A DNA stretch of 48,818 nucleotides from an uncultured Verrucomicrobiota bacterium. GTDB lineage: Bacteria; Verrucomicrobiota; Verrucomicrobiia; Limisphaerales; UBA9464. The stretch lies in assembly GCA_903907995.1 (NCBI GenBank), contig CAIVQH010000008.1, forward strand, positions 71,220 through 120,037. Reading direction: 5' to 3'. The notes beneath the pieces were generated by a model. That model ran no database searches. It saw nothing but the letters and a program-made list of their open reading frames with translations, and was not told where the DNA came from. The translations under genes were made by a program, and so were the position numbers. Below are positions 15,838 to 24,357 of this stretch, one piece after another; positions within the stretch are counted from its first letter, which is position 1, and every line of letters begins with the position of its first letter.

Positions 15838-17883
15838 ATGAATGCCATTCGCTGCCGAACAGGCCTCGCATCCGTCCTCTGCGTTTTCCTGCTGACCTTC
15901 ACCTCGGCCCAAAGCCGGGCGGATGACGTCGTGATCAACCAGTTCAACGGGGCAGGCGAGGTCTCCGCCTGGCATTTCGATTATGGGTCGGCCAATGTCG
16001 TCACCTCGGTGGCCTTCTCCACCAAGGATGCCAAGAGCAGCGCCACCTCGGGTTCGATGGCGATCCAGGTCACCTACGGGCCGTCGTTCCAGCAGGCCGC
16101 GTTCACCGCCAACCTACCGACGCCGGTCGATGCCACGACCTTCAGCAGCCTGGAGTTCGACGTGAAGGTGGACGACGCCTCCGGCCTGGATAAGTTCGGC
16201 AACGCCCTCTACTTCCAGCTGGCCCTCCGAAACGGCAGCGCTTTCAGCTACAACAAGGTGTTCCAGGACAATGTGGCGGTGGTGAGCACCAATGGCGGCT
16301 GGCGCCACGTGGTGGTGTCGCCGCTCACCGGCGGCGTGGACGACATCCGGGCCATCACGCTCGACCTCTACGACGGCAACTATGCGAGCAACGGCACCGC
16401 GAAAATCTACGTGGACAACCTGAAGTTCACGAAGCCCACCCCGACGGTCGATGTGCTCGTCAGCAAGTTCGACAACAGCACTGAGACCGATCCATGGCAA
16501 TTTGACTATGGTTCCCCGAACATCGTGAACCTCACGCAGTTCTCCACCGATGACGCTGACGGCGACCCGAATTCGGGGTCCTTGGAGATCCAGGCCGGCT
16601 ATGGTCCTGGCTCACCGCAGGCCGCCTTCACCGCCACGTTGAACCCGACGGTTGACGCCTCCACCTACCTGAGTTTGGAGTTCGATGTGAAAGTGGACCC
16701 CGCCTCCGCGCTCGATCCGTCGGGCAACGCCGCCTATTTTCAGTTGGCCCTGCGCGTCGGTACGGGCTTCAGCTACAACAAGCAGTTCGCGGACAATGTG
16801 GCCATCGTGAGCACCAACAACGGCTGGCGGCATGTCGTGGTGTCACCGCTGGTAGGCTCGGTGGATGACATCCACGGCATCACGTTGGACCCGTACGACG
16901 GCAACTACACCGCGTTCAACGGGCCGACGATAATGCGGATCGACAACCTCAAGTTCACGGCCCCGCTCACCGTTACGCCTCCGCCGCCGCCGACCGCCTC
17001 ATTGCGCCCGGCCCTGCCCGGCCTGAACCTGATCCCTCAGGGCGCGCTCAATCGCGAAAGCATCGCGACGCACGGGGACAATCTGGGCTGGGTGGGCAGC
17101 GCGAAGCCGGTGAGCTATGCGGTCACCATCGGCGCCTATCCGGACGCCGCCCATAATGGGTTCCAGACCCACATATTCCTGGACCCTTCGGACAGCGGCC
17201 CCGACACGTATGCGGATTACAACCGGCCGAACATCATCTTCCTCGATATCCAGAACCAGGCCGACGGCACGACCTTCGCGGCGTTCCGGTACAAGACGAA
17301 CGAACCCCAGCACAACACGTTTCTCTACTCGACCGGATCGCTCGGCGGCGTGTCCTGCCCGACGGCTCTCGGGACCTGGACGATGACCTTTGACCATGAC
17401 ACCAACGTGACCCTGACCGCCCCGAACGGGACGACCTTCAGCACCAATCTCCCGCCTGCGGCGGCCGCTCTTTTCAGCGGTCCGATCAACGCCTCGCTGG
17501 GTGGCCAGGCCAACAACAACGCCACGGTCGGCGAGACTGCGGTCGTGACCCGCTTCCAGATTGCCAACGGGGAGACTGTCCTCGCGGACGACCACTTCAG
17601 CAGCGACACGGAATTGGACACCAGCTTCTGGCAGCCGGCCGCCGTGGACCCCGCGAGCGTGGTGTTCGCCTCGCCGGATTCACGCTATTGGCTGGCGTGG
17701 ACGCTGCCCGATACGGGCTTTCATCTCCAAAGCACCACCGGCCTCTCGAATACGGATATGTGGACCGACTCGGCCCTGCCCGGCGTCACCTACGCCACGA
17801 CGAAACGGGTGCTGCTCCACACCGCCGACCTGCCGGACACAGGCAAAGGGTTCTTCCGGCTATTGCAACCGGCCGCGCCCTGA
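15838..17883 (+). CDS. Secreted protein with two tandem beta-sandwich (CBM-like) domains and a W...FFRL C-terminal module
   Basis: A 681-residue protein with a signal peptide (about 1-27, ending SRADD). Two repeats of about 175 residues follow (about 28-200 and 203-378). Each has the order WHFDYGS/WQFDYGS, SLEFDVKVD, YFQLALR, FSYNK.F.DNVA.VSTN, GWRHVVVSPL and DNLKFT. This looks like a carbohydrate-binding jelly roll of galactose-binding type. A PPPPP linker leads to a third beta-rich region and finally an ending of the form WTLP..GFHLQSTTGLS...W...FFRLLQP. The TIG protein at 26849-28990 ends the same way. ATG 15838 is chosen for the signal peptide; ATG 15805 would add 11 residues. It may be controlled with the kinase/sigma pair, 67 bp upstream. 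It ends at a strong terminator. Confidence 0.78.
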   Translation: MNAIRCRTGLASVLCVFLLTFTSAQSRADDVVINQFNGAGEVSAWHFDYGSANVVTSVAFSTKDAKSSATSGSMAIQVTYGPSFQQAAFTANLPTPVDATTFSSLEFDVKVDDASGLDKFGNALYFQLALRNGSAFSYNKVFQDNVAVVSTNGGWRHVVVSPLTGGVDDIRAITLDLYDGNYASNGTAKIYVDNLKFTKPTPTVDVLVSKFDNSTETDPWQFDYGSPNIVNLTQFSTDDADGDPNSGSLEIQAGYGPGSPQAAFTATLNPTVDASTYLSLEFDVKVDPASALDPSGNAAYFQLALRVGTGFSYNKQFADNVAIVSTNNGWRHVVVSPLVGSVDDIHGITLDPYDGNYTAFNGPTIMRIDNLKFTAPLTVTPPPPPTASLRPALPGLNLIPQGALNRESIATHGDNLGWVGSAKPVSYAVTIGAYPDAAHNGFQTHIFLDPSDSGPDTYADYNRPNIIFLDIQNQADGTTFAAFRYKTNEPQHNTFLYSTGSLGGVSCPTALGTWTMTFDHDTNVTLTAPNGTTFSTNLPPAAAALFSGPINASLGGQANNNATVGETAVVTRFQIANGETVLADDHFSSDTELDTSFWQPAAVDPASVVFASPDSRYWLAWTLPDTGFHLQSTTGLSNTDMWTDSALPGVTYATTKRVLLHTADLPDTGKGFFRLLQPAAP

Positions 17884-17906
17884 GCCGGGTTGGCCAAGCC
17901 CTTCTC

Positions 17907-17943
17907 GACGCGGCATCGGGAGTCCGGTGCCGCGTCCTTTTTT
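17907..17943 (+). terminator. Rho-independent terminator
   Basis: A 13-bp stem (17907-17919 with 17924-17936, one T.G wobble) closes a GAGT loop and is followed by CTTTTTT. It ends the kinase, sigma and secreted-protein run. Confidence 0.9.
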
Positions 17944-17985
17944 CCTCGGCCAGTGGTCGGGGTGCGGCGGCGGAGCGTGCGTTGA

Positions 17986-18567
17986 TCACCGGGCCAGCGA
18001 ATCAATCCACTTCGGCGTGAGGACCGAACGGTAGCCGCGCATCCTCGTGAGCAGGTCGGCAGGATCGGTCGCCACCAGGATCAGGTCGCGGTGTTCGGGG
18101 CGCGTGAGGCCGCCCTGCACCGCCGCATCCACCTGCGCGAGAAAGCCGTCGTAATAGCCGTTCACATTGAACAGGCCGCAGGGCTTGGTATGGATGCCGA
18201 GCTGCGCCCACGTGAGAATTTCGCAGAACTCATCCAGTGTGCCGAAGCCGCCCGGCAGCGCCACAAAGGCATCGGCCAGGTCGGCCATGAGCTGCTTGCG
18301 CTCGTGCATGGAGCCGACGACGTGAAGCTGCGACAGGCCGGGGTGCGCCAATTCCCGCTCCTGCAAGGCGCGCGGCAGCACACCGATGACCTCACCACCG
18401 CCCGCGAGCACCGCATCCGCGACTGCGCCCATCAGCCCCACCCGGGCGCCGCCATAGACCAGCCCCAGTCCCTCGCGGGCCAGCAGGCGGCCGAATTCCC
18501 GCGTGACGGTGGCAAAGGCCGGATCGCTGCCCGAACTGGAACCGCAAAACACACAGACTCGTTTCAC
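17986..18567 (-). CDS. LOG-family protein (cytokinin riboside 5'-monophosphate phosphoribohydrolase type)
   Basis: A 193-residue cytoplasmic protein of the TIGR00730/LOG family. It shows the N-terminal VCVFCGSSSG nucleotide-binding start, YGGARVGLMGAVADA, MHERK, and the catalytic PGGFGTLDE motif. Family members release a base from nucleoside 5'-monophosphates (AMP or cytokinin nucleotides), forming ribose 5-phosphate. In bacteria outside plant associates the role is usually nucleotide salvage or clean-up. Length is typical. It converges with the secreted-protein gene and diverges from the YncE/phosphoesterase gene, so it is probably transcribed alone. Confidence 0.92.
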   Translation of the reverse strand: MKRVCVFCGSSSGSDPAFATVTREFGRLLAREGLGLVYGGARVGLMGAVADAVLAGGGEVIGVLPRALQERELAHPGLSQLHVVGSMHERKQLMADLADAFVALPGGFGTLDEFCEILTWAQLGIHTKPCGLFNVNGYYDGFLAQVDAAVQGGLTRPEHRDLILVATDPADLLTRMRGYRSVLTPKWIDSLAR

Positions 18568-18628
18568 GGTGCGAGAGTGAAGGATTTTCTGCGGTAGCGG
18601 AACAGTTTGTGGAGGGAGGCGCTCATTC

Positions 18629-18656
18629 GAAGTTCGAAATTCGGGATTCGAACTTC
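18629..18656 (+). repeat. AT-rich inverted repeat
   Basis: A perfect 10-bp inverted repeat (GAAGTTCGAA with TTCGAACTTC) surrounds 8 bases. It lies in the 205-bp divergent region between the LOG gene and the YncE/phosphoesterase gene. Its TTCGAA/ATTCG words resemble those of 5947-6032 and 29703-29733. No T-run follows, so it is not a clear terminator. The rest of this interval shows no gene and no convincing promoter. Confidence 0.55.
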
Positions 18657-18772
18657 CATGCCCCTCATCCGGGGCATTGCCTTGACCGGACGTGAACGAA
18701 ACAGTTCGCGATTACGTCACACGGCGGGTCTTGCGGTCCGTCCGTGTGACCGGTCCATTGTTCCCAGCTCGC

Positions 18773-21478
18773 ATGAAATTGAATCTGCCCCTCGCCCTGG
18801 CCGCCCTGGTGTTTGCCCGGCTCGACGCCGCCACGCCCATCGTGGGATCAACCACGGAGCCGGTGGGCCGCTCGGGCACCAACCGGATCGTGCTGCCGGT
18901 GAACCAGGTCGTGACCCCGCTGGGCCGCCAGGTGGAGCTGCCGGGCCTGCGCCCGCAGGGCATCGCGCTGTCGCCCGACGGCCGCCTGCTGATCGTCTCG
19001 GGCAAAACCAGCGAGCTGGTGGTACTCGATCCCGTGACTGGGGCGGTGCGCCAGCATGTGGCCCTGCCGAACGACGCCCAGGGCGAGCCCACACCCGACC
19101 AGGTTTCCCCCAACATCCTCAAGCCGGACAAGGATGGGCAGCTCAGCTTCACCGGCCTGGTGTTCTCGCCCGATGGCCGCCGCATCTTTCTGAGCAACGT
19201 CAACGGCTCGATCAAGGTCTTCGCCGTCGCGACGGACGGCACGGTTACGCCGTCGCACTCGTTTCCATTGCCACCGGCCAACGCGCCGCGCCGCAAGGAC
19301 GAGATCCCGGCAGGCCTCGCGCTCTCGCCCGACGGCAGAAAGCTGTACGTCAGCGGGAACCTGTCGAACACGCTGCTCGAACTCGATTCCGCCAATGGCA
19401 AGGTGCTGCGGGTCTTCGACGTCGGTGCGCTGCCGTATGACGTCGTACTCGTGGGCACCAAGGCCTACGTCTCGAACTGGGGTGGCCGGCGGCCGGGACC
19501 GGGCGACCTAACCGGTCCCGCCGGGCGCGGCACCACGGTGCGTGTGGACCCGGTGCGACACATTGCCAGCGAAGGCTCGGTCAGCATCGTGGACCTGCTG
19601 GCCGATGCGCCCGGCTCCAAGCCCAGACCGATGGTCACCGAGATCCTCACCGGCCTGCACGCCAGCGCGCTCGCCGTGTCGCCCGATCGCCGCTACGTCG
19701 TCTGCGCCAATGCCGCCGCCGACAATCTCAGCGTCATCGACACGCGCACCGACAAGGTCGTCGAAACCGTGTGGGTGAAGGCGAAGCCGAGCGATCTCTT
19801 CGGTGCCTCGCCGAACGCGCTCGCCTTCGACAAGAAGGGCAAGACGCTTTACGTCGCGAATGGCACGCAGAACGCCATCGCGGTCGTCGGCTTTGATCCC
19901 GGTGACCGTGACTCTAAACTGAAGGGGCTGATCCCGGTCGGCTGGTTCCCTGGCGCACTCGCCTTCGACGCCGCGCGCGACACGCTCGCGGTGGCAAACA
20001 TCAAGGGCCACCCGGCACTGAAGAAAAAGGGTAGCGACGGCAAGACCGGTTTCAATTCGCACCAGTACTCCGGCTCCGTGTCACTCGTGCCGCTGCCGAA
20101 GAAGCGCGATCTGCCCAAGCTCTCCGAGACCGTGATGCGGAACCTCCGCCGCGAGGCCATCACCGCGAGCAAGCTGCCGCCGCGTCCGAACCAGCCGGCC
20201 CGGCCCGTGCCCGAGCGCATCGGGGAGCCGAGCGTCTTCAAGCACGTGGTGTACATCATCAAGGAGAACCGCACCTACGACCAGGTGCTCGGCGACATGA
20301 AGGAGGGCAATGGCGATCCATCACTGACCATCTTCGGCGCGGACATCACGCCCAATCAGCACCGGCTCTCCCGCGAATTTGTCCTCCTCGATAACACTTA
20401 CTGCTGCGGCATCCTCAGTTCCGAGGGCCACCAGTGGAGCACGACGGCGTTTTCGACCGATTACATGGAAAAGTCCTTCGCCGGTTTTCCGCGAAGCTAT
20501 CCTGACGGCATGGGTGAGGATGAGGATGACGCCGTTGCGTACGCGCCGAGCGGCTTCCTCTGGGACAACGCGCTAGCGCACGGAAAGACGCTGCGCGACT
20601 ACGGCGAGTTCGCCGCCCCGGCAGTGAAATGGAGCGACTCCAAGCGCAAGGGCAGCCCGAAATACATGGACTGCTACCGCGCCTGGAAAGGCGAGGCGAA
20701 TGACGTGGTCTTCGCCAGCTACCCGATGGTCGCGTCGCTCAAACCCTACGTGCCCACGGATTACGTCGGCTGGGCGATGGAAGTGCCCGACCAGTATCGC
20801 GCCGACTTTGTCCTCCGCGAGCTGAAGGAGTACGAGGCCAAGGGCGAATTACCCAACCTGATCTTCATCTGCCTGCCGAATGACCACACCAGCGGCACCG
20901 GCAAAGATTCACCGACACCCGCCTCGCACGTCGCGGACAACGACCTCGCCTTCGGCCGCATCGTTGAGGCGATCTCGCACAGCAAATTCTGGCCGGAGAC
21001 AGCCATCTTCACCATCGAGGATGACCCGCAGGCCGGCTGGGACCATGTGAGCGGCTACCGCACCACGGCATACTGCATCAGCCCCTACACCAAGCGCGGC
21101 GCGGTGGTGAACACGCAGTACAACACCACAAGCCTCATCCGCACGATTGAGCAGATCCTCGGTCTGCCGCCCATGAACCAGTTCGATGCAAGCGCGACGC
21201 CGATGGCGGACTGCTTCACGGACCAGCCCAACCTCACGCCCTTCAACGCCTCGGCCAACAATGTCGCGCTCGACCAGCTCAACCCGGCCCCGCACGCAAT
21301 CAACGATCCCGTGCTGCGCCACGACGCGGAGCAGTCGGCCAAACTGAATTTCCGCGAGGCGGACAAGGCCCCCGAGGACGTGCTCAACCGCATCCTCTGG
21401 CACGCGATGAAAGGCACGCAGGAGGCGTATCCCGAATGGGCCATCACGAAAGACGCGGATGATGACGACGACAAGTGA
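18773..21478 (+). CDS. Bifunctional YncE-type beta-propeller / phosphoesterase (PF04185) protein
   Basis: A 901-residue secreted protein with a signal peptide (1-22). Residues about 50-470 form a YncE/YVTN propeller with repeated blades: GIALSPDGRLLIVSG, TGLVFSPDGRRIFLSN, LALSPDGRKLYVSG, ALAVSPDRRYVVCANAAADN and LAFDKKGKTLYVANG. From about 486 comes an acid phosphatase/phospholipase C-like phosphoesterase domain: HVVYIIKENRTYDQVLGDM, SSEGHQWSTTAF, LPNDHTSG, and IEDDPQAGWDHVSGYRT, which hold the expected metal and active-site Asn, Asp and His residues. This two-domain form is common in Verrucomicrobiota and Acidobacteriota. The substrate is not known. ATG 18773 is chosen for the signal peptide; the frame is open from 18692. 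Confidence 0.88.
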   Translation: MKLNLPLALAALVFARLDAATPIVGSTTEPVGRSGTNRIVLPVNQVVTPLGRQVELPGLRPQGIALSPDGRLLIVSGKTSELVVLDPVTGAVRQHVALPNDAQGEPTPDQVSPNILKPDKDGQLSFTGLVFSPDGRRIFLSNVNGSIKVFAVATDGTVTPSHSFPLPPANAPRRKDEIPAGLALSPDGRKLYVSGNLSNTLLELDSANGKVLRVFDVGALPYDVVLVGTKAYVSNWGGRRPGPGDLTGPAGRGTTVRVDPVRHIASEGSVSIVDLLADAPGSKPRPMVTEILTGLHASALAVSPDRRYVVCANAAADNLSVIDTRTDKVVETVWVKAKPSDLFGASPNALAFDKKGKTLYVANGTQNAIAVVGFDPGDRDSKLKGLIPVGWFPGALAFDAARDTLAVANIKGHPALKKKGSDGKTGFNSHQYSGSVSLVPLPKKRDLPKLSETVMRNLRREAITASKLPPRPNQPARPVPERIGEPSVFKHVVYIIKENRTYDQVLGDMKEGNGDPSLTIFGADITPNQHRLSREFVLLDNTYCCGILSSEGHQWSTTAFSTDYMEKSFAGFPRSYPDGMGEDEDDAVAYAPSGFLWDNALAHGKTLRDYGEFAAPAVKWSDSKRKGSPKYMDCYRAWKGEANDVVFASYPMVASLKPYVPTDYVGWAMEVPDQYRADFVLRELKEYEAKGELPNLIFICLPNDHTSGTGKDSPTPASHVADNDLAFGRIVEAISHSKFWPETAIFTIEDDPQAGWDHVSGYRTTAYCISPYTKRGAVVNTQYNTTSLIRTIEQILGLPPMNQFDASATPMADCFTDQPNLTPFNASANNVALDQLNPAPHAINDPVLRHDAEQSAKLNFREADKAPEDVLNRILWHAMKGTQEAYPEWAITKDADDDDDK

Positions 21479-21495
21479 GCGAGTGCATCCGGTTT

Positions 21496-21564
21496 CGTAG
21501 CTGCCGACGTAAGGAGGCTCTGATCAAACGCAAATAATGGGGCCTCCTCACGTCGGCGGCTACG
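21496..21564 (+). repeat. 69-bp palindromic repeat, copy 1 (between convergent genes)
   Basis: Two 24-base arms are nearly complementary (GTAGCTGCCGACGTAAGGAG starts the left arm). Three of the mismatches are transitions that still allow G.U pairing. A short spacer lies between them. A second copy with the same core lies at 23570-23640. It sits between two convergent genes, where a strong hairpin could stop transcription from both sides. No U-run is present, so a dispersed REP-like element is the better description. Confidence 0.75.
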
Positions 21565-21588
21565 CCATGAAGGACGGTTCCATCCGCC

Positions 21589-22515
21589 CTACAGTCTAGC
21601 CAGAGACTTGCCTTCGCGGCGCTGGATGACGGCCCCGATCTTCGGCACGTACATCTGCGTTTCGGCCGGCAGATGCGGGGCGATGCCGTCAAAGGTCTTC
21701 GCCTTGTATTTGGTCATCAGCGTGCGGACGCGGCCTTCACCGACGTTGTAAGCCGCGAGCGTGAGCGGCCAGTCCTTGAATTCGCCGTGCAGCGTATGCA
21801 GGTAGCGCGCCGAGGCACGGGCGCTCTGCGCCGGATCCAGCCTTTGGTCACGGGGTGCCAGCGACAGCCCCTCCCGTTTCGCGGTATCGGGCATCAGCTG
21901 GTAGAGGCCCACGGCTCCCGCCGGGCTTTTGGCCTTCGGATCGAAGGAGGATTCCACCTCCGCCACCCACACGAGTTCCGCCGGCACCTGCTCCGAGAGG
22001 AAGATCGGCTTGAGCTGCGGCACGTAGTGGTTCGCAGAGGGCGGCCAAGGCTCAGTGGCCACCACCGAGGTCCAGACCTGCCGCTGCTGGGAGGGCGTCG
22101 GAACCATCGGCGCCGGCGCCGGCTGGCCGGGGACGGGCTTGGGCGGTGGTGGCACTACGAGACTGAGCTGCCTGGCGACCTCGAAGTAGTCCATGCGCGA
22201 GCGCAGCCACGGAGCGTAGGGTTTGAGCGCCTCATCCCGCTCGATGAACGGCAGGGCGAGGTTGGCCACCTGCTTCAACCGCACGACATCGAGGACATAT
22301 TCGCCCTGAAACTGCTGCTGGAACTGGAGGAGCAGCTGCACCGCCTGCTTCTCATCGAGCTGCGGAAGCGATCCCAGGACCTTGGGGTCCACGTTCGCGC
22401 GCACCCACTGCTCACCGAGCTTGAGCGCGTCGTCGAGCTGGACCTGCACCTGCGCCTGCGCGCGAAAGGTCACCGGCAGCAGGGCCACCGCGGCCAGCAC
22501 GAGCGGAAGTTTCAT
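21589..22515 (-). CDS. Lytic transglycosylase, SLT domain (MltD/Slt-like)
   Basis: A 308-residue exported protein with a signal peptide (1-21). A helical Gln-rich region (about 25-120) and a Pro-rich linker (about 120-142) precede the catalytic SLT domain. The proposed catalytic Glu188 lies in VAEVESSFDP, followed by the family motifs GAVGLYQLMPDTA and AYNVGEGRV. It should cleave the MurNAc-GlcNAc bond of peptidoglycan and leave 1,6-anhydro ends. No LysM repeats are present, unlike MltD. It is the last gene of a minus-strand run after fmt, which ends 62 bp upstream of its start. Confidence 0.9.
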   Translation of the reverse strand: MKLPLVLAAVALLPVTFRAQAQVQVQLDDALKLGEQWVRANVDPKVLGSLPQLDEKQAVQLLLQFQQQFQGEYVLDVVRLKQVANLALPFIERDEALKPYAPWLRSRMDYFEVARQLSLVVPPPPKPVPGQPAPAPMVPTPSQQRQVWTSVVATEPWPPSANHYVPQLKPIFLSEQVPAELVWVAEVESSFDPKAKSPAGAVGLYQLMPDTAKREGLSLAPRDQRLDPAQSARASARYLHTLHGEFKDWPLTLAAYNVGEGRVRTLMTKYKAKTFDGIAPHLPAETQMYVPKIGAVIQRREGKSLARL

Positions 22516-22577
22516 CGCCGTGAGCTATAGCGGATTGGAGCAAACATCCAGCCGGGAGTTATTCCCAGCCGTGGAAT

Positions 22578-23510
22578 TCAGAGCAGCCGCGCGACCCGGT
22601 GGCCGGCGACAAACTGTTCGGCGGTAAGCCGGCGGCCAGCTTCGGGCTGCACTTCCGTGAGGCGCAGGGCGCCTTCGCCGCAGGCCACGACCAGGCCGGC
22701 CTTGGCGGCCGACAGCACGGTTCCCGGTTCGCCGCTGCCGGCGACGGGCTGGGCGTCGTGGACCTTGAGCAGCCGGGGATTGGGCTCCGCCGGCATCAGG
22801 CAGAATGCCCCCGGCCAGGGTGTGAAGGCGCGCAGGCGGTTCCACAGCGTGACGGCGGGGCGTGTCCAGTCAAGCCGGCCATCGTCACGGGTGATCTTGC
22901 GCGCGTAAGTGACGCCCTCCGCCGGCTGCGGCTGCGGAAGGATCTCGCCGGTCACGTAGCCCGGAATGGTCTCGCACAGCAGCTTCGCGCCCAGCACGGC
23001 GAGCCGGTCGTGCAGGGTCTGCCCGGTCTCCTCGCCGGTGATGGCGGTCCGCACGAGGGAGAGGATCGGCCCGGTGTCGAGGCCGGCTTCCATGCGCATG
23101 ATCGTAACGCCGGTTTCGGCGTCGCCTTCGGCGATGGCCCACTGGATGGGGGCGGCACCACGCCAGCGCGGGAGGATCGAGGTGTGGACGTTCAGGCAAC
23201 CGTGGCGCGGGATGTCGAGGAGGGCCTGGGGGAGGATCTGCCCGTAGGCCGCGACCACGATCAGGTCAGGCGCGAGCGCACGAAGCTGGGCGAGGAATTC
23301 CGGATCGCGGGCCTTCAGCGGCTGGAGCACGGGCAGTCCGCGCGCGAGCGCTTCGACTTTCACCGGGGGCGGCGTGAGCTGCAGGCCACGGCCGGTCGGC
23401 TTGTCCGGCTGAGCGACGACCGCGACGAGCTGCCAACGGGCGTCCTCCGCCAGCGCAGCAAGAACGGTGCGCGCGAGATCGGGCGTGCCCATAAAAATAA
23501 CGCGAAACAT
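22578..23510 (-). CDS. fmt: Methionyl-tRNA formyltransferase
   Basis: A 310-residue cytoplasmic enzyme that formylates initiator Met-tRNA with 10-formyl-THF. It opens with RVIFMGTPDLA. The catalytic triad equivalents Asn107, His109 and Asp145 lie in CLNVHTSILPRWRGAAPIQW and EAGLDTGPIL. The C-terminal OB-like tRNA-binding domain is present, and length is normal (about 310-315). The def gene often found beside fmt is not in the window. The gene follows the adenylate-kinase-like gene on the same strand, with the palindromic repeat 23570-23640 between them. Confidence 0.95.
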   Translation of the reverse strand: MFRVIFMGTPDLARTVLAALAEDARWQLVAVVAQPDKPTGRGLQLTPPPVKVEALARGLPVLQPLKARDPEFLAQLRALAPDLIVVAAYGQILPQALLDIPRHGCLNVHTSILPRWRGAAPIQWAIAEGDAETGVTIMRMEAGLDTGPILSLVRTAITGEETGQTLHDRLAVLGAKLLCETIPGYVTGEILPQPQPAEGVTYARKITRDDGRLDWTRPAVTLWNRLRAFTPWPGAFCLMPAEPNPRLLKVHDAQPVAGSGEPGTVLSAAKAGLVVACGEGALRLTEVQPEAGRRLTAEQFVAGHRVARLL

Positions 23511-23569
23511 CAGTACGCAGCAGGGAAGCGGCCCCGCGAAAGCTTGGCGAGCAGAAGTCGCTCAAGACT

Positions 23570-23640
23570 GCGTAGCAGCCGACGTAAGGAGGCTCTGACT
23601 GGGAGCGGAATATGGAGCCGCCTTATGTCGGCTGCTACGC
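23570..23640 (+). repeat. 71-bp palindromic repeat, copy 2
   Basis: The arms GCGTAGCAGCCGACGTAAGG... and ...CTTATGTCGGCTGCTACGC pair over about 25 bases with two mismatches. The core is the same as at 21496-21564, and the spacer differs. It lies between fmt and the upstream adenylate-kinase-like gene, both on the minus strand, so it may attenuate read-through into fmt. Confidence 0.75.
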
Positions 23641-23705
23641 AATGTAGGAGCCTTCGCTCGTCACCCGAAAGATTTCTGCAGAGTTAGTGCAACTCGGCAC
23701 CGCCT

Positions 23706-24338
23706 TCAGGCCGGCTTGGTCATGAACACCGTGGAGCCATCGCTCACGGCGGGCTTGGGCAGGCGGGCGACCGTCTTGAGCACGTCCAGCAGCACATGCA
23801 GGGGTTCCTGCGTCGAGTCGATCTGGTGGATGATGCTCTCCTCGTAGCATTCCAGCACCGCCCGGGTCTCGCGCTTGTAGGTCTCCAGCCGGGCACGGAT
23901 GGTGTCCACATTGGCGTCATCGAGCCGGTTTTCCCGCAGCGCGCGGCGCTGGAGGCGGGTGATGAGCTTGTCCTGCGAGGAACAGTACAGGTTGAAGATC
24001 GCCTTCACGTCGATCATCTCCTGCATGAGGCGGACCTGGCGGGGATTCCGGGGGATGCCGTCCAACAGGAGCGTGTCGGCCTCGGGATTGAAGCGGCCCG
24101 TGGCAATGAACCCCTGGATGGAATTGTGCCAGAGCTCGATGGTCGGCTCATCGGGCACGAGCTGGCCCTTGCTGGCGTATTCGATGAAGACGCGCCCGAG
24201 CGGCGAATCCACCCGCAGGTTGCGGAAGGCATCGCCGCAGGAAAAATGGATGAAATTGGGAATCTGCCCGAGGATCTTGCCCTGGGTGCCCTTGCCGGCT
24301 CCCGGGGCACCAAACAGCAGAATGGCGCGGTATTTCAT
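23706..24338 (-). CDS. Adenylate kinase-like nucleoside monophosphate kinase (short form)
   Basis: A 210-residue P-loop kinase. The Walker A is GAPGAGKGT (10-18), the NMP-binding part is SCGDAFRNL, the core motif is LLLDGIPRNPRQ (usually LDGFPRT), and RLDDANVDTIRARLETYKRE matches the adenylate kinase C-terminal signature. The LID insertion between the core and that signature is minimal, so it is a short form. The expected reaction is ATP + AMP to 2 ADP, but the changed Phe-Pro-Arg-Thr motif and a unique 45-residue tail mean the substrate could differ. A second, standard adk elsewhere in the genome is possible. It starts 19 bp after the preceding two-TM protein gene, so they are one operon. 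Confidence 0.82.
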   Translation of the reverse strand: MKYRAILLFGAPGAGKGTQGKILGQIPNFIHFSCGDAFRNLRVDSPLGRVFIEYASKGQLVPDEPTIELWHNSIQGFIATGRFNPEADTLLLDGIPRNPRQVRLMQEMIDVKAIFNLYCSSQDKLITRLQRRALRENRLDDANVDTIRARLETYKRETRAVLECYEESIIHQIDSTQEPLHVLLDVLKTVARLPKPAVSDGSTVFMTKPA

Positions 24339-24357
24339 GGGTTGCGGAGACGGACCG

